Shown piece after piece: positions 1 through 6,475 of a stretch of DNA of 6,994 nucleotides (the stretch's first letter is position 1; each line of letters starts with the position of its first letter). The stretch lies in the NCBI GenBank assembly GCA_900318855.1, contig ONMG01000273.1, positions 1 through 6,994 of the forward strand, given 5' to 3'. Under the pieces are notes generated by a model that searched no databases, was not told the DNA's origin, and saw nothing but the letters and a program-made list of their open reading frames with translations. The position numbers and the translations under genes were made by a program. The stretch is from an uncultured Prevotella sp. (GTDB lineage Bacteria > Bacteroidota > Bacteroidia > Bacteroidales > Bacteroidaceae).

Positions 1-43
1 AAAAACTTCGCTTCCCAATTTTGATATTCCACTCATTTGCACT
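1..43 (+). repeat. Upstream copy of a duplicated intergenic module
   Basis: This is the left copy of a direct repeat; the right copy is at 91-132. The two share 13 nt (AAAAACTTCGCTT), differ over three to four bases, and then share 26 nt running through TTTTGATATTCC and ACTCATTTGCACT. The copies are spaced about 90 nt apart. This copy keeps the TTTG of the promoter's -33 box (20-23) but reads TCTTTA where the right copy has the -7 box, so it looks like a promoter-dead copy. It begins at the first base of the window and may extend further left. Confidence 0.8.
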
Positions 44-76
44 CTTTACGCTTCGCGTGAAGATAGGCCGCATTCG

Positions 77-119
77 GGAATATCAAAGTCAAAAACTTCG
101 CTTTTGATTTTGATATTCC
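77..119. repeat. 18-bp inverted repeat (hairpin) over the parC -33 box
   Basis: The left arm 77-94 (GGAATATCAAAGTCAAAA) is the reverse complement of the right arm 102-119 except for one G-T position (88/108). The loop is the 7 nt ACTTCGC. The right arm contains the putative -33 box (109-112). The core of the left arm (77-87) can also pair with the matching sequence in the upstream repeat copy at 20-30, so two mutually exclusive pairings are possible. As it lies upstream of the predicted transcription start it would act at the DNA level, or as a 3' structure of a transcript arriving from the left. Confidence 0.75.
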
Positions 120-132
120 ACTCATTTGCACT
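91..132 (+). repeat. Promoter-bearing copy of the duplicated module
   Basis: This is the right copy of the direct repeat that starts at position 1. It carries the same AT-rich block (ATTTTGATATTCC) followed by ACTCATTTGCACT, and then runs into an intact -7 box at 132-139. It ends 30 nt before the parC start codon, so the repeat and the parC promoter are physically the same DNA. Confidence 0.8.
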
Positions 133-139
133 ATCTTTG
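109..139 (+). promoter_or_regulatory. Bacteroidetes-type promoter for parC and the genes behind it
   Basis: TTTG at 109-112 is followed after 19 nt by TATCTTTG at 132-139. This fits the phylum's sigma-ABfr consensus (TTTG, 19-21 nt, TAnnTTTG) exactly in both boxes and in spacing. Transcription would begin near 145, leaving a leader of only about 18 nt before the ATG at 163. That leader (AATCAGAATTTTGACTC) has no Shine-Dalgarno sequence, as is usual in this phylum. Confidence 0.75.
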
Positions 140-162
140 CCTAATAATCAGAATTTTGACTC

Positions 163-2901
163 ATGGACGACGATAAGACAAAGGACAACGGGGAACCCAA
201 GGACATGCTCCCAGGCGATGCCGACGACGGTCTGACCGAAGACCTGCATTCCGACTACAAGCCTGCCGACCGCTTCGATGCCAGTGCCGTGCATCACCTC
301 AGCGGAATGTACAAGAACTGGTTCCTCGACTATGCTTCCTACGTGATACTCGAGCGTGCCGTCCCACACATGGAGGACGGACTGAAGCCCGTGCAGCGGC
401 GCATTCTCCACACCATGAAGCGCATGGACGACGGGCGATATAATAAGGTGGCCAACATCGTGGGCGAGACCATGAAGTTCCACCCCCACGGCGATGCTTC
501 CATCGGCGACGCCCTGGTGCAGCTGGGGCAGAAGAACCTGCTCATCGACACTCAGGGTAACTGGGGCAATATCCTCACGGGCGACCGCGCCGCCGCACCC
601 CGATATATCGAGGCCCGCCTCTCGAAGTTTGCACTTGAAGCGGTGTTCAATCCCAAGACCACGGAGTGGCAGCTTTCTTACGACGGCCGCAACAAGGAGC
701 CTATCACGCTCCCCGTGAAGTTCCCTCTGCTGCTGGCCCAGGGTGCCGACGGTATTGCCGTGGGCCTCTCAAGCAAGGTGCTTCCCCACAACTTCAATGA
801 GCTCTGCGATGCTGCCATCAGCTATCTCAAGGGTGAGGAGTTTCATCTCTATCCCGACTTCCCCACGGGCGGCTCCATCGACGTGAGCCGCTACAACGAC
901 GGACAGCGAGGCGGAGTAGTGAAGGTGAGAGCACGCATCGAGAAGCTCGATTCCAAGACCCTCGTTATCCGCGAGGTGCCCTACGGCAAGACTGCCGACA
1001 GTCTGCAGGAGTCCATCCTCAAGGCCATCTCGAAAGGCAAGATAAAGGTGCGCCGCGTGGACGACATGACGGCCGGAGAAGTGGAGATACAGCTCCATCT
1101 GGCTCCGGGGGTGAGCAGCGACAAGACCATTGACGCCCTCTATGCGTTCACCGACTGCGAGGTGAACATCTCGCCCAACTGCTGCGTCATCATGGACAAC
1201 AAACCGCAGTTCCTCTCGGTAAGCGACCTGCTGCGCCACTCCACCGACCACACGCGCGAGCTGCTGCGCCAGGAGTTGCTCATCAGAAAGCGTGAGCTCG
1301 AGGAGCAGCTCTTCTTTGCCTCACTCGAGCGTATCTTCATTGAGGAGCGCATGTACAAGGAGCGCCGCTTCGAACAGGCACCCAATCCCGATGCCGTCGT
1401 GAGCTTCCTTGACGAGAAGTTCGAACCTTGGAAGAAGACTTTCATCCGCGAGGTGACGCGCGACGACTATCTCAGGCTCTTGGAAATCAAGATGCAGCGC
1501 ATCCTGAAGTACAGCAAGGATAAGGCCGAGGAGCTCATCGCCGGATATAAGGCTGACATCGCCAAGATAGAAGACGAGCTCAACCACATGACCGACGTCA
1601 CCATAGCCTGGTTCAACCACTTGAAGGAGAAGTACGGCAAGGAGCACCCACGACTGACGGAGATTCGCTCCTTCGACACCATAGAGGCGACGAAGGTGGT
1701 GGAAGCCAACGAGAAACTATACATCAACCGCCAGGACGGATTTGTCGGCACCGGACTGAAGAAGGACGAATACGTGTGCAACTGTTCCGACATCGACGAC
1801 ATCATCCTCTTCTATCGCGACGGCAAGTACAAGGTCATCAAGGTGGCCGATAAGGTGTTCGTGGGCAAGAACGTCATCTGGGTGCAGGTGTTCAAGAAGA
1901 ACGACCGGCGCACCATCTACAACGTGGTCTATCGCGACGGCCGTCACGGCTACTACTACATCAAGCGCTTCTTCGTGGCCGGCATCACGCGCGACCGCGA
2001 GTACGACCTCACCTGTGGCACCGAGGGCTCGCGCGTGATGTACTTCACCGCCAATCCCAATGGTGAGGCCGAGACCATCAAGGTGACCCTTGACCCCGAC
2101 CCACGGTTGAAGAAGCAGAACATCTTCCTGGAACGCAGCTTTGCCGACATCCTCATCAAGGGACGTACCTCCAAGGGCAATCTGCTCACCAAGCGCTCCG
2201 TGCACCGCATCGGACTCCGCAGTCGTGGTCACTCCACGCTGGGCGGCCGCAAGGTGTGGTACGATCCCGACGTGCACCGCATCAACTACGACGAGCATGG
2301 CCGCTATCTCGGTGAGTTCAACGATACCGAGTCGATACTCGTGGTGCTCGACAACGGCGACTTCTATATCACCGACTTCGATGCCAACAACCACTATGAA
2401 GACAATGTGGCTGTCATCGAGAAATGGAAGCCCCACAAGGTGTGGACGGCCGTGCTCCATGACGCCGACAATAATGGCTACCCCTATCTGAAGCGCTTCC
2501 TCATGGAGGCTACGAAGAAACACCAGAACTATCTGGGTGACAACCCTGGCAACGAGCTGCTGCTGCTCACGAGTCAGGTCTACCCCCGCATCAAGGTCAC
2601 CTTTGGCGGAGCCGATGCCGTGCGCCCACCCATGGAAATCGATGCCGAGAGCTTTGTCTCGGTGAAGGGATTCAAGGCCAAGGGCAAGCGCATCACCACC
2701 TGGAAGGTGGACAAGGTGGAGGAGCTGGAGCCTACCCGGTTCCCTGACCCGGAAACGGCCGATGCCGATGAGGAAAGCCCCGGAGCCGACGATGCCGACG
2801 TCAAGGTGGACGACCCCGATGACGGCAAGTCGGAACAGCAGGTGATTGACGAGATAACAGGACAGCTGAGCCTCTTCCCCGATGATGACGACAAGAAATA
2901 G
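163..2901 (+). CDS. parC: DNA topoisomerase IV subunit A (ParC), type IIA
   Basis: ParC (912 aa) is the DNA-breaking subunit of topoisomerase IV, which with ParE decatenates daughter chromosomes and relaxes supercoils in the cytoplasm. After a charged N-terminus of about 40 residues, the winged-helix breakage domain begins at LSGMY (46-50). It contains HPHGD (107-111) and the catalytic Tyr148 preceded by Arg147 in APRYIEARL. GIAVG (197-201) holds the likely DNA-bending Ile198. The tower and coiled coil follow to about residue 500, then a C-terminal DNA-wrapping domain (about 530-850) containing a G-rich segment STLGGRKVW (691-699). The tail from 864 is very acidic and ends QLSLFPDDDDKK. The length and the acidic tail fit Bacteroidetes ParC better than GyrA, which carries a canonical GyrA box. 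At the quinolone-contact position equivalent to E. coli GyrA Ser83 there is Ala112; Asp116 matches Asp87. The ATG lies 18 nt behind the predicted transcription start. First gene of a probable four-gene operon. Confidence 0.95.
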   Translation: MDDDKTKDNGEPKDMLPGDADDGLTEDLHSDYKPADRFDASAVHHLSGMYKNWFLDYASYVILERAVPHMEDGLKPVQRRILHTMKRMDDGRYNKVANIVGETMKFHPHGDASIGDALVQLGQKNLLIDTQGNWGNILTGDRAAAPRYIEARLSKFALEAVFNPKTTEWQLSYDGRNKEPITLPVKFPLLLAQGADGIAVGLSSKVLPHNFNELCDAAISYLKGEEFHLYPDFPTGGSIDVSRYNDGQRGGVVKVRARIEKLDSKTLVIREVPYGKTADSLQESILKAISKGKIKVRRVDDMTAGEVEIQLHLAPGVSSDKTIDALYAFTDCEVNISPNCCVIMDNKPQFLSVSDLLRHSTDHTRELLRQELLIRKRELEEQLFFASLERIFIEERMYKERRFEQAPNPDAVVSFLDEKFEPWKKTFIREVTRDDYLRLLEIKMQRILKYSKDKAEELIAGYKADIAKIEDELNHMTDVTIAWFNHLKEKYGKEHPRLTEIRSFDTIEATKVVEANEKLYINRQDGFVGTGLKKDEYVCNCSDIDDIILFYRDGKYKVIKVADKVFVGKNVIWVQVFKKNDRRTIYNVVYRDGRHGYYYIKRFFVAGITRDREYDLTCGTEGSRVMYFTANPNGEAETIKVTLDPDPRLKKQNIFLERSFADILIKGRTSKGNLLTKRSVHRIGLRSRGHSTLGGRKVWYDPDVHRINYDEHGRYLGEFNDTESILVVLDNGDFYITDFDANNHYEDNVAVIEKWKPHKVWTAVLHDADNNGYPYLKRFLMEATKKHQNYLGDNPGNELLLLTSQVYPRIKVTFGGADAVRPPMEIDAESFVSVKGFKAKGKRITTWKVDKVEELEPTRFPDPETADADEESPGADDADVKVDDPDDGKSEQQVIDEITGQLSLFPDDDDKK

Positions 2902-3721
2902 CCTCTCCCGCCGCTTGCAACAGCGCTTCGCCCTGCTGTTGCTCATGCTGCTGACAGCAGGCTCGCGGAGCCTGGCCCAGGATGCCGACAGCGTGCTCAC
3001 GGTGGAGCGCGCCACCCTGGTGGGCATCGGCTATGGCGCGCAGCTCGACAGCTATCTCTCACCCGAAGACTATGGTGGAGCCGACCTGTCGCTGCTCTCG
3101 CTCACCGAACGTCGTCGACCACAAAGGCGATGGCAGCGTCAGCTCACCCATCAGGCCCATGTCTGGTGGGGCTCCTACCGCTCCGATCAAGGAAGCGAAA
3201 TCAGTGGCGACTACAGCTTCAGTTATGCCTGGCTGCGTCAGTTGGCTACGCTCCCCTTGGGTAACGGCCGGATCAGCCTCAAGGCCGGACCGGCAGCTGC
3301 GGCGCGGCTGGGATTCGTCTACAACACGCGCAACTCCAACAACCCGGCTCAGGCTAAGCTCGCTCTGGCCTGTGCTCCCACCGGAATAGCCGAGTGGAAC
3401 TTCACGGCCGGCCGGCTTCCCCTCAGGCTGCGCGGCGAGGTGGTGGTGCCCTTGCTGGGACTGATGTTCTCGCCTCAGTATGGTCAGTCGTACTACGAGA
3501 TATTCTCGCGCGGCAACTACGACCACAACCTCGTTCTCACCACTCCGTTCAATGCTCCCTCGGTGCAGGCTCGCCTGCTCGTGGGCACGCGGTGGCGGAG
3601 ACTCAACTGGCAGGTGGGATTCCAAACCGACTGTCTGCAGGCCAAGGTGAACCATCTGAAATATCACCGCTACAACTATCTGCTCCTTCTCGGAGTGAAC
3701 AAGACGCTCCGGGTACTGTGA
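2882..3721 (+). CDS. DUF3316-type exported protein, probable outer-membrane beta-barrel
   Basis: A 279-residue secreted protein of unknown function. The N-terminus has a basic stretch (Arg5, Arg10, Arg11, Arg15), a hydrophobic core (about 16-26) and a SLA-Q site, so signal peptidase I cleavage after Ala32 is likely. The mature part has many alternating aromatic/hydrophobic strands typical of outer-membrane barrels. Two blocks resemble the Bacteroidales DUF3316 family: VYNTRNSNNPAQAK (146-159) and MFSPQYGQSYYEIF (195-208). I recognise the family from memory; its molecular role is not known to me. The gene starts inside parC (20-nt overlap, different frame) with two adjacent ATGs at 2882 and 2885. 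The start cannot move downstream without losing the signal peptide, so the overlap and translational coupling look real. It is followed after 21 nt by the S41 peptidase gene. Confidence 0.8.
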   Translation: MMTTRNSLSRRLQQRFALLLLMLLTAGSRSLAQDADSVLTVERATLVGIGYGAQLDSYLSPEDYGGADLSLLSLTERRRPQRRWQRQLTHQAHVWWGSYRSDQGSEISGDYSFSYAWLRQLATLPLGNGRISLKAGPAAAARLGFVYNTRNSNNPAQAKLALACAPTGIAEWNFTAGRLPLRLRGEVVVPLLGLMFSPQYGQSYYEIFSRGNYDHNLVLTTPFNAPSVQARLLVGTRWRRLNWQVGFQTDCLQAKVNHLKYHRYNYLLLLGVNKTLRVL

Positions 3722-3742
3722 CCAATACCTATTATATAATAT

Positions 3743-4795
3743 ATGACCTACACGCGATTCATCCATAGCAAGCTCTGGGCTGGAGCTGTCCGGTTGGTGG
3801 CCTTGGCCCTGCTGCTGCCTCTGCTGGGTGCCTGCGTCTCGGCCGACGACTACGATGATACGCCGTCGGGCAATCTTGAGGCGCTATGGAAGGCACTCGA
3901 CAGCCACTACTGCTTCTTCGGCTACAAGCAGATTGACTGGAATGCGGTCTATGCCAAATATCAGCCCATGATGAATGCCGGCATGACAGAGGAGCAGGAG
4001 TTCGAGGTGATGACAGCCATGCTCTCGGAGCTGCGTGACGGTCATGTGAATCTCTACGCTACGTTTGACGTGGGACGCTACTGGAGCTGGCACGAAGCCT
4101 ATCCGAGCAACGTGGCCGACACGCTGCTTCGCCGCTATCTCGGCACCAACTACCGCATCGCCTCGGGCATGAGCTATAGGGTGCTCGACGACAACATCGG
4201 CTATGTGCGCTGCGCCACCTTCAACCAGCCCATGAGTAGCTCGGGCATCAGCGACATGCTGGCCTGGCTTGCTCCCTGCCGGGGACTCATCATCGACATC
4301 CGAGGCAACGGCGGAGGCACGCTCACCTCGGCTGAGGAACTGGCTGCACATTTCTGCAATACGAAGACGCTTGTGGGCTATATGCAGCATAAGCGGGGCC
4401 CCGGTCACGATGACTTCTCGTCCATGGAGGCACAGTATCTGAAGCCTTCGGACGGAGTGAGATGGCAGAAGAACGTGGTGGTGCTCACCAATCGTGAGGT
4501 GTTCAGTGCGGCCAATGAGTTCGTGAAGTATATGAAGTGCATGCCGCGGGTGAAGGTTGTCGGCGACCAGACGGGTGGCGGCGCCGGACTGCCCTTCTCG
4601 ACGGAGCTGCCCAACGGATGGAGCGTAAGGTTCTCGGCCTGCCCCATGTACGACATCGCGAAGCAGTGCACCGAGTTCGGCATCAGGCCCGACTATAGCG
4701 TGGAGCTCAGCGATGCCGATGTGTGCCGGGGCGTCGACACGCTCATCGAATATGCCCGCCGACTGCTGGCCGCGTCTTCAGAACCGAAAGGATAG
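3743..4795 (+). CDS. S41-family peptidase, lipoprotein (IRBP/tricorn-like, no PDZ)
   Basis: A 350-residue predicted serine endopeptidase of MEROPS family S41 (C-terminal processing / tricorn-like), anchored in the envelope. A signal peptide of about 30 residues ends in the lipobox LGAC with the lipidated cysteine at Cys31. The next residues, VSADDYDD, are acidic, which resembles the surface-export signal of Bacteroidetes lipoproteins. Family motifs follow in order: LRDGH (97-101), with a conserved His; DIRGNGGG (185-192), the substrate/oxyanion loop; LTNREVFSAANEF (248-260), whose Ser255 is the expected nucleophile; GDQTGGG (274-280); and GIRPDY (313-318) near the end. Only about 50 residues separate LRDGH from the protease core, so no PDZ domain fits, unlike classical CtpA. 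Substrate unknown. It sits 21 nt behind the DUF3316 gene with no promoter consensus between them, so it is probably co-transcribed. The start is fixed by the signal peptide. Confidence 0.88.
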   Translation: MTYTRFIHSKLWAGAVRLVALALLLPLLGACVSADDYDDTPSGNLEALWKALDSHYCFFGYKQIDWNAVYAKYQPMMNAGMTEEQEFEVMTAMLSELRDGHVNLYATFDVGRYWSWHEAYPSNVADTLLRRYLGTNYRIASGMSYRVLDDNIGYVRCATFNQPMSSSGISDMLAWLAPCRGLIIDIRGNGGGTLTSAEELAAHFCNTKTLVGYMQHKRGPGHDDFSSMEAQYLKPSDGVRWQKNVVVLTNREVFSAANEFVKYMKCMPRVKVVGDQTGGGAGLPFSTELPNGWSVRFSACPMYDIAKQCTEFGIRPDYSVELSDADVCRGVDTLIEYARRLLAASSEPKG

Positions 4796-4816
4796 AACCT
4801 AAATATTCATCACTTA

Positions 4817-6229
4817 ATGTATTTAGCTATGAAAACAAAACCAAAAGAAAACAAGAAGCAGGCCTCGTGCAAAGGAGCCCCAAAGCAGGGTACCATGTCG
4901 AGGCGCGATTTCCTCAGTCTCTCTGCGCTCGGACTGGCCAGTCTCACGATTCTTCCCAGTTGGATTATCGACGGTAAGCATATCCCTCCCTCCGACCGGG
5001 TGGTGATGGGATTTGTCGGCATGGGACAGCAGGGCTTCAACGATATGAGGAGCTTCAGCCGTTGTCCCGGTGTGCAGATTGCAGCCTGCTGCGATGTCGA
5101 CTCCATCAAGCGTGAGCGTGCGCGGCGTTATGTTGTCGACTGGCAGAAGAACCAGGGCATGCCGCAGCGTTGTGACCTCTACGAGTTCTACGACGACCTC
5201 CTCAACCGCAAGGATATCGATGCCATTGAGGTGGCCACTCCCGATCATTGGCATGCTCTCATCTGTATCGGAGCCCTCGACACGGGTAAGGATGTCTACT
5301 GCCAAAAGCCACTTGCCTACACCATCACCGAAGGACTCGCCGTGCAGACTGCTGTCCGCCACAACCATCGCGTCATGCAGATGGGGAGTCAGCAGCGCTC
5401 GAGCCCAGAGTTCCAGCAGGCCATTAAGATGGTGCGCGAGGGAGCCCTCGGCCACATCAATGAGGTGCATGTCCGCGTGGGCGACCCTCCCAAGCCTTTC
5501 AACCTGCCTGAGATGCCGGTACCGCAGAACCTTAACTTCAATCAGTGGCTCGGCCCGCTCACCGACCCTAAGATTCACTATCATCCCGACCTCTGTCCGC
5601 CCATCTCGCTCGACCCTGAGGTGGATGAGAAGCTGTGGGGCGCATGGAGATGGTATCAGGAGACGGGCAACGGATATCCTGCCGACTGGGGTGCTCACAT
5701 GTACGACATCGTGCAGGCTGCCCTCGGCTTCGACGGTCTCGGTCCCGTGGAGTTCATCCCGCAGGGCTACGACAATCATAAGTATGCCACTATGCGCTAT
5801 GCCAACGGCATCGTGATGACTGAGCAGCCTTTCGACGAGAGCCAGCCCAACTGGCAGGGCATAAAGTTCATTGGTGACAAAGGTTGGCTCAAGGTGGCAC
5901 GAGGCTATCTGGCTTACTCCACTAAGGGTGCCTACGGCTCGCTGGACAAGAAGTACCAGCCGGGCACCTTCATGAATGAAGTGCTCCATATGCAGAACTT
6001 CCTCGACGCTATCACGAAGCATGACGTGCTCAGGGCACCGGTGGAATATGGCACCAGCACCAATACGCTCTGCTGCATCTTCAACATCGCCCGCGAACTG
6101 AAGCGGCCCGTGCACTGGAATCCTTCCACACTGAGCTTCGAAGGCGACCGGGAGGCTGCGGCCCACCGCCTCTATTGGTATGAGTACCGTCGGCCTTACA
6201 CCCTGCCTTACTGTGACCACCGTGGCTGA
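4817..6229 (+). CDS. Gfo/Idh/MocA family oxidoreductase with Tat-type signal
   Basis: A 470-residue NAD(P)-dependent oxidoreductase, a family that mostly acts on sugars, inositols and related polyols; the substrate cannot be read from the sequence. The Rossmann domain starts with GFVGMGQQG (65-73) and has CDVD (92-95) after the second strand. ATPDHWHA (140-147) and CQKP (162-165) follow; Lys164 is the expected catalytic lysine, with Gln where many members have Glu. WGAHMYDIV (291-299) carries a family His/Asp pair (His294, Asp297) in the C-terminal domain. MSRRDFL (27-33) followed by a hydrophobic stretch to about residue 46 is a twin-arginine signal, so the folded enzyme probably acts in the periplasm. 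The start is uncertain: Met1 (4817), Met5 (4829) and Met27 (4895) are all in frame. Met27 gives the most typical Tat signal; the longer forms add a Lys-rich stretch. It follows the S41 gene by 21 nt and is the last gene of the apparent operon. Confidence 0.9.
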   Translation: MYLAMKTKPKENKKQASCKGAPKQGTMSRRDFLSLSALGLASLTILPSWIIDGKHIPPSDRVVMGFVGMGQQGFNDMRSFSRCPGVQIAACCDVDSIKRERARRYVVDWQKNQGMPQRCDLYEFYDDLLNRKDIDAIEVATPDHWHALICIGALDTGKDVYCQKPLAYTITEGLAVQTAVRHNHRVMQMGSQQRSSPEFQQAIKMVREGALGHINEVHVRVGDPPKPFNLPEMPVPQNLNFNQWLGPLTDPKIHYHPDLCPPISLDPEVDEKLWGAWRWYQETGNGYPADWGAHMYDIVQAALGFDGLGPVEFIPQGYDNHKYATMRYANGIVMTEQPFDESQPNWQGIKFIGDKGWLKVARGYLAYSTKGAYGSLDKKYQPGTFMNEVLHMQNFLDAITKHDVLRAPVEYGTSTNTLCCIFNIARELKRPVHWNPSTLSFEGDREAAAHRLYWYEYRRPYTLPYCDHRG

Positions 6230-6236
6230 GGCTGCT

Positions 6237-6292
6237 CTGCTATCAAGGCGAAGAAGGTCCCCTTGAGGCCCTTTTCTTCGCCTTGACAGCAG
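6237..6292 (+). terminator. Long hairpin closing the four-gene cluster
   Basis: The arms 6237-6255 (CTGCTATCAAGGCGAAGAA) and 6274-6292 pair over 19 positions with one A-C mismatch (6242/6287) around an 18-nt loop. It begins 8 nt after the oxidoreductase stop codon. The downstream strand is AGATATTTCGG, without a real T-tract, so it is not a textbook intrinsic terminator. It may still end or protect the mRNA, and position and stem length make 3'-end formation the best explanation. Confidence 0.65.
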
Positions 6293-6307
6293 ATATTTCG
6301 GGATTCC

Positions 6308-6339
6308 TTCACCGATAAGCAAAAAAAATAGTACCTTTG
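6308..6339 (+). promoter_or_regulatory. Probable promoter of the tRNA-Leu gene
   Basis: TACCTTTG at 6332-6339 matches the TAnnTTTG -7 consensus and lies 10 nt before the first base of the tRNA. About 20 nt upstream only TTCA (6308-6311) stands in the -33 position, a weak match to TTTG, and the spacer contains an A8 run (6321-6328). The match to the -7 box and the position just before an RNA gene support the call; the -33 assignment is tentative. Confidence 0.5.
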
Positions 6340-6349
6340 TACCAACTAT

Positions 6350-6431
6350 GCGCCTGTGGCGGAATTGGTAGACGCGCTAGACTTAGGATCTAGTTGCTCA
6401 CGCAGTGCAGGTTCGAGTCCTGTCAGGCGCA
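6350..6431 (+). tRNA. tRNA-Leu (anticodon UAG)
   Basis: A full class II cloverleaf of 82 nt. The acceptor stem GCGCCTG (6350-6356) pairs with CAGGCGC (6424-6430), with discriminator A6431. The anticodon stem CTAGA/TCTAG encloses the loop CTTAGGA, giving anticodon TAG at 6384-6386, which reads CUN leucine codons. The 13-nt variable arm (6394-6406) has its own short TGC/GCA stem, as expected for leucine tRNAs. The T arm GCAGG-TTCGAGT-CCTGT is intact with one G-T pair. The 3' CCA is not encoded (genome reads CAA) and must be added after transcription. Confidence 0.97.
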
Positions 6432-6438
6432 CAACATT

Positions 6439-6475
6439 AAATGCCAAATAGCTTTCTATCAGCTATTTGGCATTT
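6439..6475. terminator. Intrinsic terminator after tRNA-Leu, possibly bidirectional
   Basis: A perfect 15-bp stem, AAATGCCAAATAGCT (6439-6453) pairing with 6461-6475, encloses the 7-nt loop TTCTATC. On the + strand it is followed by TTGCTATT, and read from the minus strand by TAATG. It starts 8 nt behind the tRNA, so it should end the tRNA transcript. The near-symmetry could let it also stop transcription arriving on the minus strand. Confidence 0.8.

Noticed and set aside
51..62. Small hairpin CTTC-GCGT-GAAG in the upstream region
   Set aside because: Only 4 bp of stem; too weak to separate from chance beside the much stronger inverted repeat at 77-119.
1..140. Repeats in the upstream region as a CRISPR array
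   Set aside because: Only two copies, with an inverted third partial copy between them and no spacer-length regularity; no cas gene is present.
2881..2898. DDDDK at the ParC C-terminus, resembling an enterokinase or affinity-tag site
   Set aside because: It is part of a naturally acidic tail; the native promoter and genes around it give no sign of a construct.
1717..3027. A 436-codon open frame on the minus strand
   Set aside because: It is opposite parC and the start of the DUF3316 gene, low in complexity (V/H/G/L-rich), with no recognisable domain; it is an antisense shadow.
3730..3741. 12-nt palindrome TATTATATAATA just before the S41 start codon
   Set aside because: Short, purely A/T and in the position where Bacteroidetes genes are normally AT-rich before the start; not enough to call an operator, and it lacks the TAnnTTTG promoter box.
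3059..3766. A 235-codon open frame on the minus strand
   Set aside because: It is antisense to the DUF3316 gene, which has a signal peptide and family motifs; the minus frame has none.
5070..5816. A 248-codon open frame on the + strand inside the oxidoreductase gene
   Set aside because: It is S/R/T/P-rich and out of frame with a gene whose catalytic motifs are intact; no domain is seen.
4823..6322. A 499-codon open frame on the minus strand
   Set aside because: It lies wholly opposite the oxidoreductase gene, has a composition rich in V/H/A/E with no motif, and runs through the hairpin at 6237-6292. It reflects the GC-rich codon use of the + strand gene.
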